DNA of 44,196 nt from an uncultured Parabacteroides sp. GTDB lineage: Bacteria > Bacteroidota > Bacteroidia > Bacteroidales > Tannerellaceae. The notes beneath the pieces were generated by a model, which was not told the DNA's origin, made no database searches, and saw only the letters and a program-made list of their open reading frames with translations. Below, in pieces: positions 1-9,178 of this stretch (position 1 is its first letter; each line of letters opens with the position of its first letter). Both the position numbers and the translations under genes were made by a program. The DNA lies in contig CASEMX010000022.1 in the NCBI GenBank assembly GCA_949289155.1, forward strand, positions 1 through 44,196, read 5' to 3'.

Positions 1-3
1 CGG

Positions 4-50
4 ACCCCTCAGTCACGCTGCGCGTGCCAGCTCCCCTAAAACAGGGGAGC
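4..50. repeat. Dispersed hairpin repeat, copy 1
   Basis: The block runs from ACCCCTCAG to an AGCTCCCCT/AGGGGAGC inverted repeat. Its reverse complement matches the block at 37821-37864: the CTCCCCT stem, the AGGGGAGCTG arm and the CTGAGGGGT end are all shared. A degenerate relative may lie at about 151-170. It is a short intergenic repeat; whether it acts as a terminator or is a mobile remnant cannot be told from this window. Confidence 0.6.
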
Positions 51-185
51 TTTTCAGATAGCCTTCAGTTCGAAATTCATAATTCGTAATTCTCTTCCCC
101 TTTCCCCCTTATCAAAGAATCTTCCACATCCTCAATAAGCCTTCCCTCAGGGGAGGTATGGAGGGGCTCTTAAACTTAGAAACAC

Positions 186-1463
186 ATGAGGAAGATTTTT
201 ACGTTACTCTTATTACTTATTCCCCTATGGGTGCAGGCACAGGATGATGATATTTGGGATGAGGGGAGCAAGACCCTGACCGTTACTTTAGGAGAGACTA
301 CCGAGTATAGTAGCTACAAAGACCAAGCGGAACATCTGGTGATAAAGGTGGGGACGAGTACGGAGATTCCTGCGGATGCATTTCGGTATGATTGGAAAAA
401 GGTAGAGGATATACGTATAGAATCTGGAGTAACTACTATCGGAAACTTTGCCTTTGCTGACTGCACAGCAAAAACGGTATCTATACCGGAAAGCGTGGAA
501 AGTATCGGAGAGGGTGCTTTTTATGCTTGTTCGTCATTGACCGATGTAACTATACCGGGTAGTGTAGAAAGTATCGGGAAGCAGGCTTTTATTTACTGCA
601 CAGCATTAGAAAAGGTAATTATAAAAGAGGGTGTGGAAAATATCGAAACAGGGGCTTTTTATAGTTGCACAGCATTAACAGAGGTAGCTATATCGGGAAG
701 TGTAGAAAGTATCGGAAATATAGCTTTCCAAGATTGTGTATCATTAACAGAGATAACTATACCTGGACGTGTAGAAAGTTTCGGGCAACAGGTTTTCCAA
801 GGGTGCATAGCATTAGAAAAGGTAACTATAGAAGAGGGAGTAAAAAGTATTGGAGTCTATGCGTTTTATAACTGTACCTCATTAACAGAAATAGCTATAC
901 CGGAAAGTGTAACAGATATTTTGGAAAATGCTTTTGAAGGTTGCACGTCTTTGAAAGAGATAACTATACCGAGTAGTGTAGCAAGTATCAAGGGATACGC
1001 TTTTCAGAACTGCTCAGCATTAACCAATATAGTCTATGAGGGAACAAGACCACTTACGGTAGGAAGTTATGCATTCTTAGGTATAAGTGCGGACGCAACC
1101 GTAACCGTCCCGGCGGACTATGAGGGCGATAGCTTTGGTTCCTTCTCAGGAGATAACCTCAAAAAAGAGCTGTATGCTATTATGATAAACGCGACAACAA
1201 ACGGTAGCATCACAGCAACTGTGGATAAAGAAGCAGCGAAATATGCGAAAAAAGATGCAACGGTTACACTGACTGTTACGCCGGATGACGAGTATATATT
1301 AGGCACGCTGACAGTTGCAGATAAAGATGGTAATCCGGTAACCGTTACCGGTAATACCTTCACCATGCCGGCAAGTAATGTAACCATATCCGCAACCTTT
1401 ACAGAGAAATCCGACGGAAGCCCCCGACACCCCAGTCATCCCCGACATGCCGGAATACTATAA
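186..1463 (+). CDS. BspA-like leucine-rich repeat surface protein, 5' part of a frameshifted gene
   Basis: A Sec signal peptide (MRKIFTLLLLLIPLWVQAQ) is followed by nine BspA/TpLRR-type (LRR_5) units of about 23 residues between roughly residues 80 and 290, each with an SIGxxAFxxC core. Residues ~330-408 look like a bacterial repeat domain of the Flg_new_2/InlB-B class, ending in FTMPASNVTISATF. Such proteins are secreted and often mediate adhesion. The reading frame then runs into an unrelated tail (SPRHPSHPRHAGIL) and stops, because one extra C appears to be present in the C5 run at 1421-1425. Removing one C joins the frame directly to the next ORF, which carries the T9SS sorting domain. 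The gene is therefore either disrupted, misread by sequencing, or read by +1 frameshifting. The product name rests on repeat architecture. Confidence 0.85.
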   Translation: MRKIFTLLLLLIPLWVQAQDDDIWDEGSKTLTVTLGETTEYSSYKDQAEHLVIKVGTSTEIPADAFRYDWKKVEDIRIESGVTTIGNFAFADCTAKTVSIPESVESIGEGAFYACSSLTDVTIPGSVESIGKQAFIYCTALEKVIIKEGVENIETGAFYSCTALTEVAISGSVESIGNIAFQDCVSLTEITIPGRVESFGQQVFQGCIALEKVTIEEGVKSIGVYAFYNCTSLTEIAIPESVTDILENAFEGCTSLKEITIPSSVASIKGYAFQNCSALTNIVYEGTRPLTVGSYAFLGISADATVTVPADYEGDSFGSFSGDNLKKELYAIMINATTNGSITATVDKEAAKYAKKDATVTLTVTPDDEYILGTLTVADKDGNPVTVTGNTFTMPASNVTISATFTEKSDGSPRHPSHPRHAGIL

Positions 1464-1929
1464 TATAATGGTAGAGGAATGCGAAGGCGTAACAGTAGAA
1501 ACCAGCAGCACGGTAGTACGGGAAGGGCAGAGCATGACCTTCACGGTAGATATAGCCGGATATTCAGCCGAAGACATGACGGTGAAAGTAAAACGCAGCC
1601 TGTTCGGAACAACAGACGTCATCGAACCGAATAACGAGGGCATCTATGAAATCAAGAATATCTACACCGACATCTACATAACAGTGGACGGAGTAGAAGA
1701 GGAGGAAGAAGAGAACCCGACCGGCATGGAGGAAATGCAAACTGCTAAGGTCTATACAAAAGATGGCAGCATCTATGTGCAGACACCGCAGCAGGAGCAA
1801 GTGCAAATCATCTCCATCAGCGGCGCAGTACTGAAGAATGAAACACAAGTGGGACTGCAACGCTACGACCTGCCGAGAGGTATCTATATAATATGTATAG
1901 GCGAGGAACGGTTTAAGGTAAGGAACTAA
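1447..1929 (+). CDS. T9SS type A sorting domain, 3' part of the same frameshifted gene
   Basis: This frame continues the LRR protein after the frameshift at 1421-1425; read in phase, the join gives SPDTPVIPDMPEYYN. It holds a small beta domain (CEGVTVETSSTVVREGQSM onwards) and a C-terminal type IX sorting domain (VYTKDGSIYVQTP, ISISGAVLK, LPRGIYIICIG, FKVRN). The same two modules end the 1314-residue protein at 38957-42901, where they are in frame with the N-terminus, which supports one ancestral gene here. The Glu-rich linker EEEEEEN sits between the domains. Translation from the internal ATG at 1447 would give a fragment with no signal peptide, so it probably has no function by itself. A strong terminator follows. 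Confidence 0.8.
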   Translation: MPEYYNIMVEECEGVTVETSSTVVREGQSMTFTVDIAGYSAEDMTVKVKRSLFGTTDVIEPNNEGIYEIKNIYTDIYITVDGVEEEEEENPTGMEEMQTAKVYTKDGSIYVQTPQQEQVQIISISGAVLKNETQVGLQRYDLPRGIYIICIGEERFKVRN

Positions 1930-1946
1930 GCCGAACGAGAGGAAAG

Positions 1947-1976
1947 AGAGGGTGTGGCGGCACACCCTCTTTTTTT
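1947..1976 (+). terminator. Intrinsic terminator after the LRR gene
   Basis: Perfect 10-bp stem AGAGGGTGTG / CACACCCTCT with a GCGG loop, followed by a T run, 18 bp after the stop codon at 1929. Confidence 0.85.
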
Positions 1977-2008
1977 ATGAAGAAAAAATACAAATTGTCA
2001 GCGAAACA

Positions 2009-2039
2009 TTTGTTTATTCCGAATCATTCCCTACCTTTG
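2009..2039 (+). promoter_or_regulatory. gdhA promoter (Bacteroidetes type)
   Basis: TTTG at 2009-2012, exactly 19 bp, then TACCTTTG at 2032-2039. This matches the TTTG-N19-TAnnTTTG consensus of the Bacteroides primary sigma factor and predicts a transcript starting about 25 bp before the gdhA ATG. Confidence 0.85.
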
Positions 2040-2072
2040 CGAACATAATGTTAGACTTAAACAGATACAGCA

Positions 2073-3407
2073 ATGAAAACAGAAGCAATCTTATCAGCAT
2101 TGGAAGCAAAGCACCCTGGAGAAAAAGAGTATTTGCAGGCAGTAAAAGAGGTTCTTTTATCCATCGAAGATGTGTATAACGAACATCCGGAGTTTGAGAA
2201 AGCTAAAATCATAGAACGTTTGGTAGAACCGGACCGGATTTTCACCTTCCGTGTTCCTTGGGTTGACGACAAAGGCGAAGTGCAAGTCAACTTGGGCTAC
2301 CGCGTTCAGTTCAATAACGCTATCGGTCCGTACAAAGGCGGAATGCGTTTCCATCCCTCTGTCAATCTTTCTATCCTTAAATTCTTAGGATTCGAACAGA
2401 CATTCAAGAATGCACTGACTACATTGCCGATGGGTGGTGCTAAGGGCGGTTCTGATTTTGCTCCGCGCGGAAAGAGCGATGCCGAAATCATGCGCTTCTG
2501 TCAGGCATATATGCTGGAAATGTGGCGAAACTTGGGTCCGGATACCGATGTTCCGGCAGGAGATATCGGCGTTGGCGGCCGTGAAGTGGGCTATCTGTTC
2601 GGTATGTATAAGAAACTGAAACGCGAACATACGGGTACATTCACCGGAAAGGGAATGGAATTCGGCGGTTCTATCCTCCGTCCGGAAGCTACCGGATTCG
2701 GCGCTTTGTATTTCGTCAATCAAATGCTGAGCGAGCATGGACATGACATCAAAGGAAAGACCGTAGCCATCTCCGGTTTCGGAAATGTAGCTTGGGGAGC
2801 TGCAACCAAAGCGACGGAACTGGGTGCGAAAGTTGTGACTATCTCCGGACCGGACGGTTATGTATATGACCCGGAAGGCATTTCAGGAGAAAAGATAGAC
2901 TATATGTTGGAACTTCGTGCTTCGGGCAATGATATTGTGGAGCCTTATGTAGAGGCATTCCCGAATGCGACGTTCTATGCCGGTCGCAAACCGTGGGAGC
3001 AGAAGGTAGATATCGCTCTGCCTTGCGCTACGCAGAATGAATTGGATGCAGAAGATGCCAAGAAGCTGATTGAGAACAATACGTTATGTGTTGCAGAGGT
3101 TTCCAATATGGGTTGTACGGCTGAAGCGGTCGATTTGTTTATCGAGCATCATCAGTTATTTGCTCCGGGAAAGGCAGTCAATGCCGGCGGAGTCGCTACT
3201 TCCGGTTTGGAAATGACCCAGAATGCCATGCATATCTCTTGGTCTGCTGAAGAGGTTGACCGCAGATTGCATCAAATCATGAGCGATATCCACAACCAAT
3301 GCGTTGCTCACGGCAGAGAAGGGGATTATGTAAATTATGTAAAGGGTGCAAACATCGCCGGATTTATGAAAGTAGCCCGTGCGATGATGGCTCAAGGAAT
3401 TATCTAA
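2073..3407 (+). CDS. gdhA: NADP-type glutamate dehydrogenase
   Basis: At 444 residues it has the usual length of the hexameric bacterial enzyme, which interconverts 2-oxoglutarate plus ammonia and glutamate in the cytoplasm and is a main ammonia-assimilating route in gut Bacteroidales. Visible motifs are the substrate-binding region YKGGMRFHPSVN, the catalytic-lysine segment LPMGGAKGGSDF, the DVPAGDIGVGGREVGYLFG segment, and a dinucleotide-binding GFGNVAWGAA. The NADP preference is inferred from family resemblance. The ATG at 2073 lies just after a consensus promoter. The gene is monocistronic, with a terminator shared with convergent ruvC. Confidence 0.97.
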   Translation: MKTEAILSALEAKHPGEKEYLQAVKEVLLSIEDVYNEHPEFEKAKIIERLVEPDRIFTFRVPWVDDKGEVQVNLGYRVQFNNAIGPYKGGMRFHPSVNLSILKFLGFEQTFKNALTTLPMGGAKGGSDFAPRGKSDAEIMRFCQAYMLEMWRNLGPDTDVPAGDIGVGGREVGYLFGMYKKLKREHTGTFTGKGMEFGGSILRPEATGFGALYFVNQMLSEHGHDIKGKTVAISGFGNVAWGAATKATELGAKVVTISGPDGYVYDPEGISGEKIDYMLELRASGNDIVEPYVEAFPNATFYAGRKPWEQKVDIALPCATQNELDAEDAKKLIENNTLCVAEVSNMGCTAEAVDLFIEHHQLFAPGKAVNAGGVATSGLEMTQNAMHISWSAEEVDRRLHQIMSDIHNQCVAHGREGDYVNYVKGANIAGFMKVARAMMAQGII

Positions 3408-3447
3408 AGCATAAAGTTCCGTATAGCACGGAGCCGGATAAAGAAAG

Positions 3448-3490
3448 ATACCCGCAGAGTTGGAAATATTCCTTCTGCGGGTATTTTATT
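3448..3490 (+). terminator. Terminator between convergent gdhA and ruvC
   Basis: An 11-bp stem ATACCCGCAGA / TCTGCGGGTAT around a ~15-nt loop, followed by TTTATTT. The ruvC stop codon (3486-3488, complement) lies inside the T-rich tail, so the two genes are packed tail to tail. Confidence 0.75.
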
Positions 3491-4046
3491 TCCTTATTTT
3501 GTCCGGATTCTTGGTTACAAAGTCTTTCCAATCGGTATATTTCTTTTCTACCGTCGGACGATTGGTCTGAAAGAAATGACAAACCGCCGCAGCCAACCCG
3601 TCGGTCGCATCCAGTTGCGGCAGCATCGCCTCCTGCGGAATATGAAAAAGCCGTTGCAACATTCCGGCTACCTGCTCTTTCGACGCATTGCCGTTTCCGG
3701 TAATCGACATTTTTATCTTTAAAGGAGCATATTCAAAGATAGGAATATCTCGTTCCAAAGCGGCAGCCATAGCTACTCCCTGCGCCCGTCCTAACTTTAG
3801 CATACTTTGTACGTTTTTTCCATAAAAAGGTGCTTCTATCGCCAGTTCGTCCGGAAGATATTGGTCTATCAATCCCAACACCCGCTCGAATATCTTCTTC
3901 AGGCGAAGATAATAATCTTCATATTTGCCCAACTGAATCACCCCCATTGTCTCTAAATGCGGTTTGTTGTCAAGAACACGGAGTATTCCATAACCCATAA
4001 TGACCGAACCGGGGTCAATACCTAATATGATGCGTTCTTTTACCAT
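3486..4046 (-). CDS. ruvC: Crossover junction endodeoxyribonuclease RuvC
   Basis: This is the Holliday-junction resolvase of the RuvABC recombination pathway; it cuts as a dimer and needs Mg2+. At 186 residues it is of normal size. The four acidic active-site positions are visible: D in ILGIDPGS near the N-terminus, E in [10 protein letters not shown], and the pair in [10 protein letters not shown] near residue 145. Basic [16 protein letters not shown] matches the DNA-binding part. The gene starts 3 bp after the stop of the upstream DUF4286 gene, so the two are probably co-transcribed, an arrangement I associate with Bacteroidales. Confidence 0.96.
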   Translation of the reverse strand: MVKERIILGIDPGSVIMGYGILRVLDNKPHLETMGVIQLGKYEDYYLRLKKIFERVLGLIDQYLPDELAIEAPFYGKNVQSMLKLGRAQGVAMAAALERDIPIFEYAPLKIKMSITGNGNASKEQVAGMLQRLFHIPQEAMLPQLDATDGLAAAVCHFFQTNRPTVEKKYTDWKDFVTKNPDKIRK

Positions 4047-4049
4047 AGA

Positions 4050-4361
4050 TTATAGGTCGATTTCCTCCAACAGCGTTGTGAAGCCCACTACTTTCCGGCC
4101 AAACCGGTCAATAAGTTTTTGAGATATCCCTCTCCCTTCGTTTTCAATCCAAAGATTGAGCGTATCGATATTCTTTACGTGGAATTGTATGGCATAACTA
4201 TTTGTTTTTTCCCCTTCGTCATAAGGGAAAATCCGGCGCATACAAGGAGAGTGCAAGAATCCGCTACGAGTCGCTTGAGGGATATATTCTTTCTTCAAGA
4301 ACTCCAAGCATTCTTGCAGAATATCTTCTTCGATGTGAAAAGTAATATTATAAACCAGCAT
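4050..4361 (-). CDS. DUF4286 family protein
   Basis: A 103-residue cytoplasmic protein of unknown function. I start it at 4361 (MLVYNITFHIEEDILQECL); a longer in-frame extension to 4529 would run through the glgP terminator hairpin and overlap the glgP 3' end, so I reject it. The sequence has the look of a small alpha/beta ferredoxin-like fold, with a conserved beta start (LVYNITFHIE) and FAM-like central segment SYAIQFHVKN. No signal peptide or membrane segment. It sits 3 bp upstream of ruvC, which suggests a shared transcript but not a shared function. Confidence 0.85.
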   Translation of the reverse strand: MLVYNITFHIEEDILQECLEFLKKEYIPQATRSGFLHSPCMRRIFPYDEGEKTNSYAIQFHVKNIDTLNLWIENEGRGISQKLIDRFGRKVVGFTTLLEEIDL

Positions 4362-4370
4362 ATTCAAGAT

Positions 4371-4403
4371 AAAAAAGGAATGCATCTCGAAAGATGCATT
4401 CCT
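4371..4403 (-). terminator. Terminator of glgP
   Basis: On the minus strand a perfect 12-bp stem AGGAATGCATCT / AGATGCATTCCT with a 4-nt loop is followed by six T residues. It lies between the glgP stop (4429) and the DUF4286 start (4361). Confidence 0.85.
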
Positions 4404-4428
4404 GTATAAAATGATTCTGTGATTAATC

Positions 4429-6990
4429 TTATAATTGGAGCCAACGAACGAACGCGAAATCCATACGATGAGGCAAATCCGAATTCTTTGGATACATACG
4501 GAACCCAATCTTCTGGCTGCCGGCTTCAACCGGAGTAGCTTTTAATTCGAAGAACATTTTTGTGCCCTCTTCCTTTACAAGCTTGAAATCATACTTACCG
4601 ATGATTTTCGGCTCATGCTTTTCAGGATCTTCTTTTGTGATAATCGCTTCGATGCCTACCATACCTTTCAATTCATGGCGGTCAACCACTACATTGAATG
4701 TAGCTTCTTTTCCTACTACCGGACCGTTAGCAGCAAAGTCCGGGTCGCAAGTGAATGAACATACTTCGCAAGTATCCCAATGAGAAGCAACTTCTTCTTT
4801 CCATGCGGCAATTTCTTTTGCTTTTGCAAAGTTGTCTTTTACTAAGACTGCAGAACGTGTAGCCAATTTGTTGTAGAAACGCTCGATATAATCGTCCAAC
4901 ATACGTTTCATTGTGTAATTGTAAGCAATTTGAGACATCGAGTTCTTAATATATTGAATCCAATCCGGTGAATACCCTTTGCTATTTTTAGCATAGTAAG
5001 TCGGGATGATTTCAGATTCCAACAAATTGTAAATAGTTGCGGCATCCAATTGATCCTGATACTGCTGATTATCATAGGTACGTTTGTCAGTCAATGCCCA
5101 ACCAGCTCCTTCGCGGTAACCTTCATACCACCAACCATCCAGAACTGATAAATTCAATACACCGTTCATTTCTGCTTTCTCTCCAGACGTACCGGAAGCT
5201 TCCAATGGACGAGTCGGTGTATTCAACCATACGTCAACCCCAGCAATCAAATGGCGTGCCAAGCGCATATCGTAGTTCTCCAAGAAGATAATCTTGCCTT
5301 CAAATTCCGGACGACGGGAGATTTCGATGATGTGTTTGATTAATCCCTGACCACCTCCATCTGCAGGGTGAGCTTTACCGGAGAATACGAATTGAATCGG
5401 GAACTGTTCGTTGTTTACAATCTTAGATAAACGATTCAAATCGGTAAACAACAGATGCGCACGTTTGTAAGTTGCAAAACGGCGAGCGAAACCAATCAAC
5501 AAAGCGTTCGGATTAATCTTATCAAGGATAGAAACCACCTTAGCCGGGTCACCTTGATTCTTCAGCCACGTTGTCTTGTATTCGTTCTTGATGTATTTGA
5601 TTAACTTATTCTTTAAAGTCTTACGGATTTCCCAGATTTCTTCATCCGGCATGCTTTGAATAGCTTCCCAATATTTCTGATTTGATTGGTCCTGATAGAA
5701 GTTCTTATGGAAACGTTTGTAGAAAAATTCTTTCCATTCGGTAGAAGCCCATGTTTGCATGTGTACGCCATTCGTAACATAGCCAACGTGTAATTCTTCC
5801 GGGAAATATCCTTTCCAAATCGGTGCGAACATGTGTTGAGATACTTTACCATGCAGCCAACTTACGCCATTTGCTTCTTGACAAGTATTCAATGCAAAAG
5901 TACTCATACAGAACTTTTCGTTCGAACCTGGGTTTACGCGGCCCATATCAATGAAATCTTGCCAGCTGATGCCCAATTTGCCTGGGAATTCGCCCATATA
6001 GCGACCGAACAAGTCCTCATCGAAATAGTCGTGTCCTGCCGGAACAGGAGTATGTACTGTGTATAAAGAGGAAGCTCTAACGATTTCTAATGCCTGATTA
6101 AAGGATAATCCATCTTTTTGGATGTAATCAACCAAACGTTGTGCGTTGATTAATGCGGCATGTCCTTCGTTGCAATGATAAACTTGCTTCTTGATTCCTA
6201 ATTTGTTCAGCATCATGATACCGCCGATACCCAGCAAATATTCTTGCTTCATACGGTTTTCCCAATCGCCGCCGTATAACTGGTGTGTAATTGAGCGGTC
6301 CCATTCGCTATTTTGAGGGATATCGGTATCCATCAAATACAAAGGAACACGACCCACATTGACTTTCCATATATTTGCATAGACAGTACGTCCGGGATAA
6401 GGAACTTCCAAAATCATCGGTTCACCGTTTTCATCGGTAACCTGTGTTAAAGGCAGCGAACTGAAGTTTTGCGCTTCGTAATTAGCGATTTGCTGTCCAT
6501 CCATCGACAATGTTTGCGTGAAATAACCGTAGCGGTATAAGAATCCCACCGCACACATATCGACATTGCTATCACTTGCTTCTTTTAAATAATCGCCTGC
6601 CAAGATACCCAAACCGCCGGAATAGATTTTCAATATGTTTGTTAATCCATATTCCATGCTAAAATAAGCAACCGACGGTTTAGTTGTGTCAGGCTTTACA
6701 TCTATATATGTTCTGAAGTCTTTATAGACTTTCTTAATTTCGGCCATTAATTCTTCATCAGCCAAAATCTCTTCAATACGTTTGAAAGACAGGTTCTGCA
6801 ATAAGACAACCGGGTTGCCCTCTGTCTTTTTCCAAAGCGAAGGGTCTATTTTTCCGAATAATTTAGCTCCTTCGTGGTTCCATACCCACCATAAATTGGT
6901 TGACATTTCCCGCAAAACTTCTAATGACTGCGGTAGTTTTGACTGAGAATAAACCTCTTTCCAAATAGGCTCGTTTGATTTAATTTTCAT
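4429..6990 (-). CDS. glgP: Alpha-glucan (glycogen) phosphorylase, GT35
   Basis: The 853-residue enzyme releases glucose-1-phosphate from glycogen or maltodextrin using pyridoxal phosphate. Family marks include [54 protein letters not shown] and the PLP/active-site region [17 protein letters not shown] choose the start at 6990 ([13 protein letters not shown]) over 7059 because the minus-strand -7 box lies at 7049-7056 and would be inside the longer frame. The N-terminal part ([19 protein letters not shown]) is typical of the bacterial/archaeal short-type alpha-glucan phosphorylases. It lies directly downstream of the glycogen synthase gene, giving a synthesis/breakdown pair. Both reading direction and promoter boxes suggest the genes can be transcribed separately. 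Confidence 0.95.
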   Translation of the reverse strand: MKIKSNEPIWKEVYSQSKLPQSLEVLREMSTNLWWVWNHEGAKLFGKIDPSLWKKTEGNPVVLLQNLSFKRIEEILADEELMAEIKKVYKDFRTYIDVKPDTTKPSVAYFSMEYGLTNILKIYSGGLGILAGDYLKEASDSNVDMCAVGFLYRYGYFTQTLSMDGQQIANYEAQNFSSLPLTQVTDENGEPMILEVPYPGRTVYANIWKVNVGRVPLYLMDTDIPQNSEWDRSITHQLYGGDWENRMKQEYLLGIGGIMMLNKLGIKKQVYHCNEGHAALINAQRLVDYIQKDGLSFNQALEIVRASSLYTVHTPVPAGHDYFDEDLFGRYMGEFPGKLGISWQDFIDMGRVNPGSNEKFCMSTFALNTCQEANGVSWLHGKVSQHMFAPIWKGYFPEELHVGYVTNGVHMQTWASTEWKEFFYKRFHKNFYQDQSNQKYWEAIQSMPDEEIWEIRKTLKNKLIKYIKNEYKTTWLKNQGDPAKVVSILDKINPNALLIGFARRFATYKRAHLLFTDLNRLSKIVNNEQFPIQFVFSGKAHPADGGGQGLIKHIIEISRRPEFEGKIIFLENYDMRLARHLIAGVDVWLNTPTRPLEASGTSGEKAEMNGVLNLSVLDGWWYEGYREGAGWALTDKRTYDNQQYQDQLDAATIYNLLESEIIPTYYAKNSKGYSPDWIQYIKNSMSQIAYNYTMKRMLDDYIERFYNKLATRSAVLVKDNFAKAKEIAAWKEEVASHWDTCEVCSFTCDPDFAANGPVVGKEATFNVVVDRHELKGMVGIEAIITKEDPEKHEPKIIGKYDFKLVKEEGTKMFFELKATPVEAGSQKIGFRMYPKNSDLPHRMDFAFVRWLQL

Positions 6991-7048
6991 ATAGTGAAGT
7001 TTAATGTATAATTCTTTGTTCTTTTCTGTCCTTATAGAAGATTGTGTG

Positions 7049-7056
7049 CAAAGATA
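7049..7056 (-). promoter_or_regulatory. -7 element before glgP
   Basis: Minus-strand TATCTTTG (TAnnTTTG). No clear TTTG sits 19-20 bp upstream. Its position supports the glgP start at 6990. Confidence 0.6.
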
Positions 7057-7083
7057 CAACTATTTTAGCGGTAATACCGGAAT

Positions 7084-8745
7084 TTAACAATTTCTTTTTG
7101 CGGCATTTGCGAGCGCAATGGAGAAGGCTTCCTGATAATACGCAATAAATTTGCTCCATTCGGCTTTCTTAGCAAGCGCAAAACAGCGTTCTTTGATAGC
7201 TTTTCTTTCGTTTTTGTCTGTATCTGATAACTTTAATATTTGTTCTGAGATAGCATCGGCAACATCGAAATAATTGAAATCCGTACGTTCGATAACTGAG
7301 ACACCTTCTTCTATATCTGAACCGGAGACGCCGGCCTTTTCAGCCCAAAGTCCGAATCCTGCCAGATTGGTAGTAATTGTCGGGATACCGAATGCCACAC
7401 TTTCCAGCGGAGTGTAGCCCCAAGGTTCGTAATACGATGGGAATACGGTTGCATCCATGCCAATCAATGTGTCATAATAAGTCTTATTTACGATGCCATC
7501 TTTCCCGTCTAAATAACAAGGAATGAATATAATCTTCAATTTATCCGACTTGCTGTTCCGGAAACCGATATTCCCGATATAGTTGATTACGCGGTCATCT
7601 TGCATTTGATTCAACCAATGCGTGATGTAAGGGCATTGCATACGTTCATGTATCGGATAATCCAGTTCGAGTGCCTTTTTCAAATCGCCACGCGGTTCAC
7701 GAACCCAAGCAGGAACCATGATAAACGCTATCGCTTCGTTCTGTAATCGTCCGGAAGTACGTACTCGGTTCATCGCGGTAATGAATACGTCGATGCCTTT
7801 ATTCCGGTATTCATAGCGTCCACTGGTCGATATGAGCAAAGCATCCGGGTCAATAGGACAACCGAACAGTTTTTCTGCGATTTTTATCAAGTTTTTTCTC
7901 GCTTCTGTCCGTTTCTTTTCATATTCTTCTGCGGAAGGAACGAAATTGGGCTCAAATCCGTTTGGAGTTACAACATCAGGCTCTTTGTCTAATAATTGTT
8001 TGCATTCGCGGGCTGTAATGTCGCTGACCGTAGTAAAGCAATCTACGTGATGGGCGGTTTGTTTTTCGATAGAATGTTTGGCTTCCATATTTAGCTCGTA
8101 GGCCATTTGGTCGCCATTATATCCGTCCATATAGGCATAAAGCGCTTTATTGTTCCCAGCAATCGAGCGTCCGATGGAGGTTGCGTGGGTAGTAAATAGC
8201 GTAGCGACCTTTGGAAGTTTCAGTTTGACGTATAATGCGCCCATACCTAACATCCATTCGTTGAATAAAGCCGCCACCTTTTGGCTTTCTAATTTATAAT
8301 AATGATAAAAGCTCTCAATGACTTTTCCTACGGCATAAGCAAATATGCAAGATTCATCATAATCGCCGTATGCATGAAGGGAATTAACTTGGAAGTGCTC
8401 CCACATTGTGAAAAAAATCGTGTCTTTTTCCGGAAAGAAAGGTTTGAAGTCAACCAATATAATCGGAGGCATACCCGGAACGTTCCAACGTCCGACTTTA
8501 ACGTGCAGACCTTCTGTCGAAGCAGCGTAGCCTTTCCAATCGCTGAATAGCGAATCATCTTCTATGAAATCAATAGGTGCAGCAGTTTGCCAAATATCGG
8601 GTCCGATGAATATCATCTTGTCATGGAACATCTGCTGTAATGTATGTGCTTTGGTGGAGAGGACGGTATAAATGCCGCCTACTTTGTTACACACTTCCCA
8701 ACTACTTTCGAAGATGTAATCTGGCGTAGTTTCTATATTACTCAT
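7084..8745 (-). CDS. Glycogen synthase, GT3 (eukaryote-like) family
   Basis: The 553-residue enzyme extends alpha-1,4-glucan from a nucleotide sugar. The start FESSWEVCNKVGGIYTVLST and the HATSIGRSIAG and YEPWGYTPLESVAFG segments identify the GT3 (animal/fungal-type) synthases that Bacteroidetes carry in place of bacterial GlgA; the two Glu of EPWGYTPLE correspond to the conserved acidic pair. I start at 8745 (MSNIETTPDYI): a further 105 residues upstream are open but low-complexity and would contain the promoter box at 8779-8786. The donor (UDP- or ADP-glucose) cannot be read from sequence. The glgP gene follows after 93 bp. Confidence 0.93.
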   Translation of the reverse strand: MSNIETTPDYIFESSWEVCNKVGGIYTVLSTKAHTLQQMFHDKMIFIGPDIWQTAAPIDFIEDDSLFSDWKGYAASTEGLHVKVGRWNVPGMPPIILVDFKPFFPEKDTIFFTMWEHFQVNSLHAYGDYDESCIFAYAVGKVIESFYHYYKLESQKVAALFNEWMLGMGALYVKLKLPKVATLFTTHATSIGRSIAGNNKALYAYMDGYNGDQMAYELNMEAKHSIEKQTAHHVDCFTTVSDITARECKQLLDKEPDVVTPNGFEPNFVPSAEEYEKKRTEARKNLIKIAEKLFGCPIDPDALLISTSGRYEYRNKGIDVFITAMNRVRTSGRLQNEAIAFIMVPAWVREPRGDLKKALELDYPIHERMQCPYITHWLNQMQDDRVINYIGNIGFRNSKSDKLKIIFIPCYLDGKDGIVNKTYYDTLIGMDATVFPSYYEPWGYTPLESVAFGIPTITTNLAGFGLWAEKAGVSGSDIEEGVSVIERTDFNYFDVADAISEQILKLSDTDKNERKAIKERCFALAKKAEWSKFIAYYQEAFSIALANAAKRNC

Positions 8746-8778
8746 TCTATTGGTTTTTATATGTATGCTTTCAGGTTG

Positions 8779-8786
8779 CAAAGATA
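8779..8786 (-). promoter_or_regulatory. -7 element before glycogen synthase gene
   Basis: Minus-strand TATCTTTG 34 bp before the chosen start codon; the -33 box is weak. Confidence 0.6.
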
Positions 8787-8815
8787 ATATTTTTGCGCTT
8801 TTATAGGAAATGCTT

Positions 8816-8846
8816 CTTGATATAATCGCAAATATTTGTAGTTTTG
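8816..8846 (+). promoter_or_regulatory. Promoter of the 8873 gene
   Basis: CTTG at 8816-8819 (3 of 4 bases of TTTG), 19 bp, then TAGTTTTG at 8839-8846. It is divergent from the glycogen synthase promoter and lies within the longer open frame, so it decides the start at 8873. Confidence 0.65.
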
Positions 8847-8872
8847 TGGGTGTTTCTAAAAAAGAAGAGATT

Positions 8873-9178
8873 ATGGCTAATAAAAGAATTCTAAAGAAAA
8901 TGATTGCTTGCGTGGCTGGCGATTTGTTTACAGAGGCAATGTTCTGTGCCTTGTATATTCCGGGAACGGATAAAGAAAAGGCGGATAAAATTATGGCGCG
9001 TGCGCTGGAGATGCAGGATAATTTCATCTGTCGTGCCGGACGTCCGGATGGTAAAGACAATCCGAAATTGGTGAAAGCCTATTACAAACAGTTGAAGGCT
9101 GAACTGCAGGCTGAGGTGAATGCAATTGCCGAAGAAATCGGTGGACTGAATGGCGGGCAGGGCGAATCAGGCAAATGA
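8873..9178 (+). CDS. Conserved small protein of unknown function
   Basis: A 101-residue soluble protein starting MANKRILKKMIACVAGDLF. I do not recognise a named family. It is mostly predicted helix, with a Lys/Glu-rich centre (KEKADKIMARALEMQ), a possible second helix pair (YYKQLKAELQAEVNAIAEEIG) and a Gly-rich tail. There is no signal peptide. The start at 8873 is preferred to the open frame from 8810 because the promoter at 8816-8846 lies in between. The stop overlaps the start of the acyltransferase gene by 4 bp (ATGA), so the two are translationally coupled. Confidence 0.8.
   Translation: MANKRILKKMIACVAGDLFTEAMFCALYIPGTDKEKADKIMARALEMQDNFICRAGRPDGKDNPKLVKAYYKQLKAELQAEVNAIAEEIGGLNGGQGESGK

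Noticed and set aside
4362-4529. N-terminal extension of the DUF4286 protein
   Set aside because: It would span the glgP terminator hairpin and overlap glgP; family length is about 100 residues.
8746-9060. 105-residue N-terminal extension of glycogen synthase
   Set aside because: Contains the -7 elements for both divergent genes and no family similarity; start at 8745 fits GT3 proteins.
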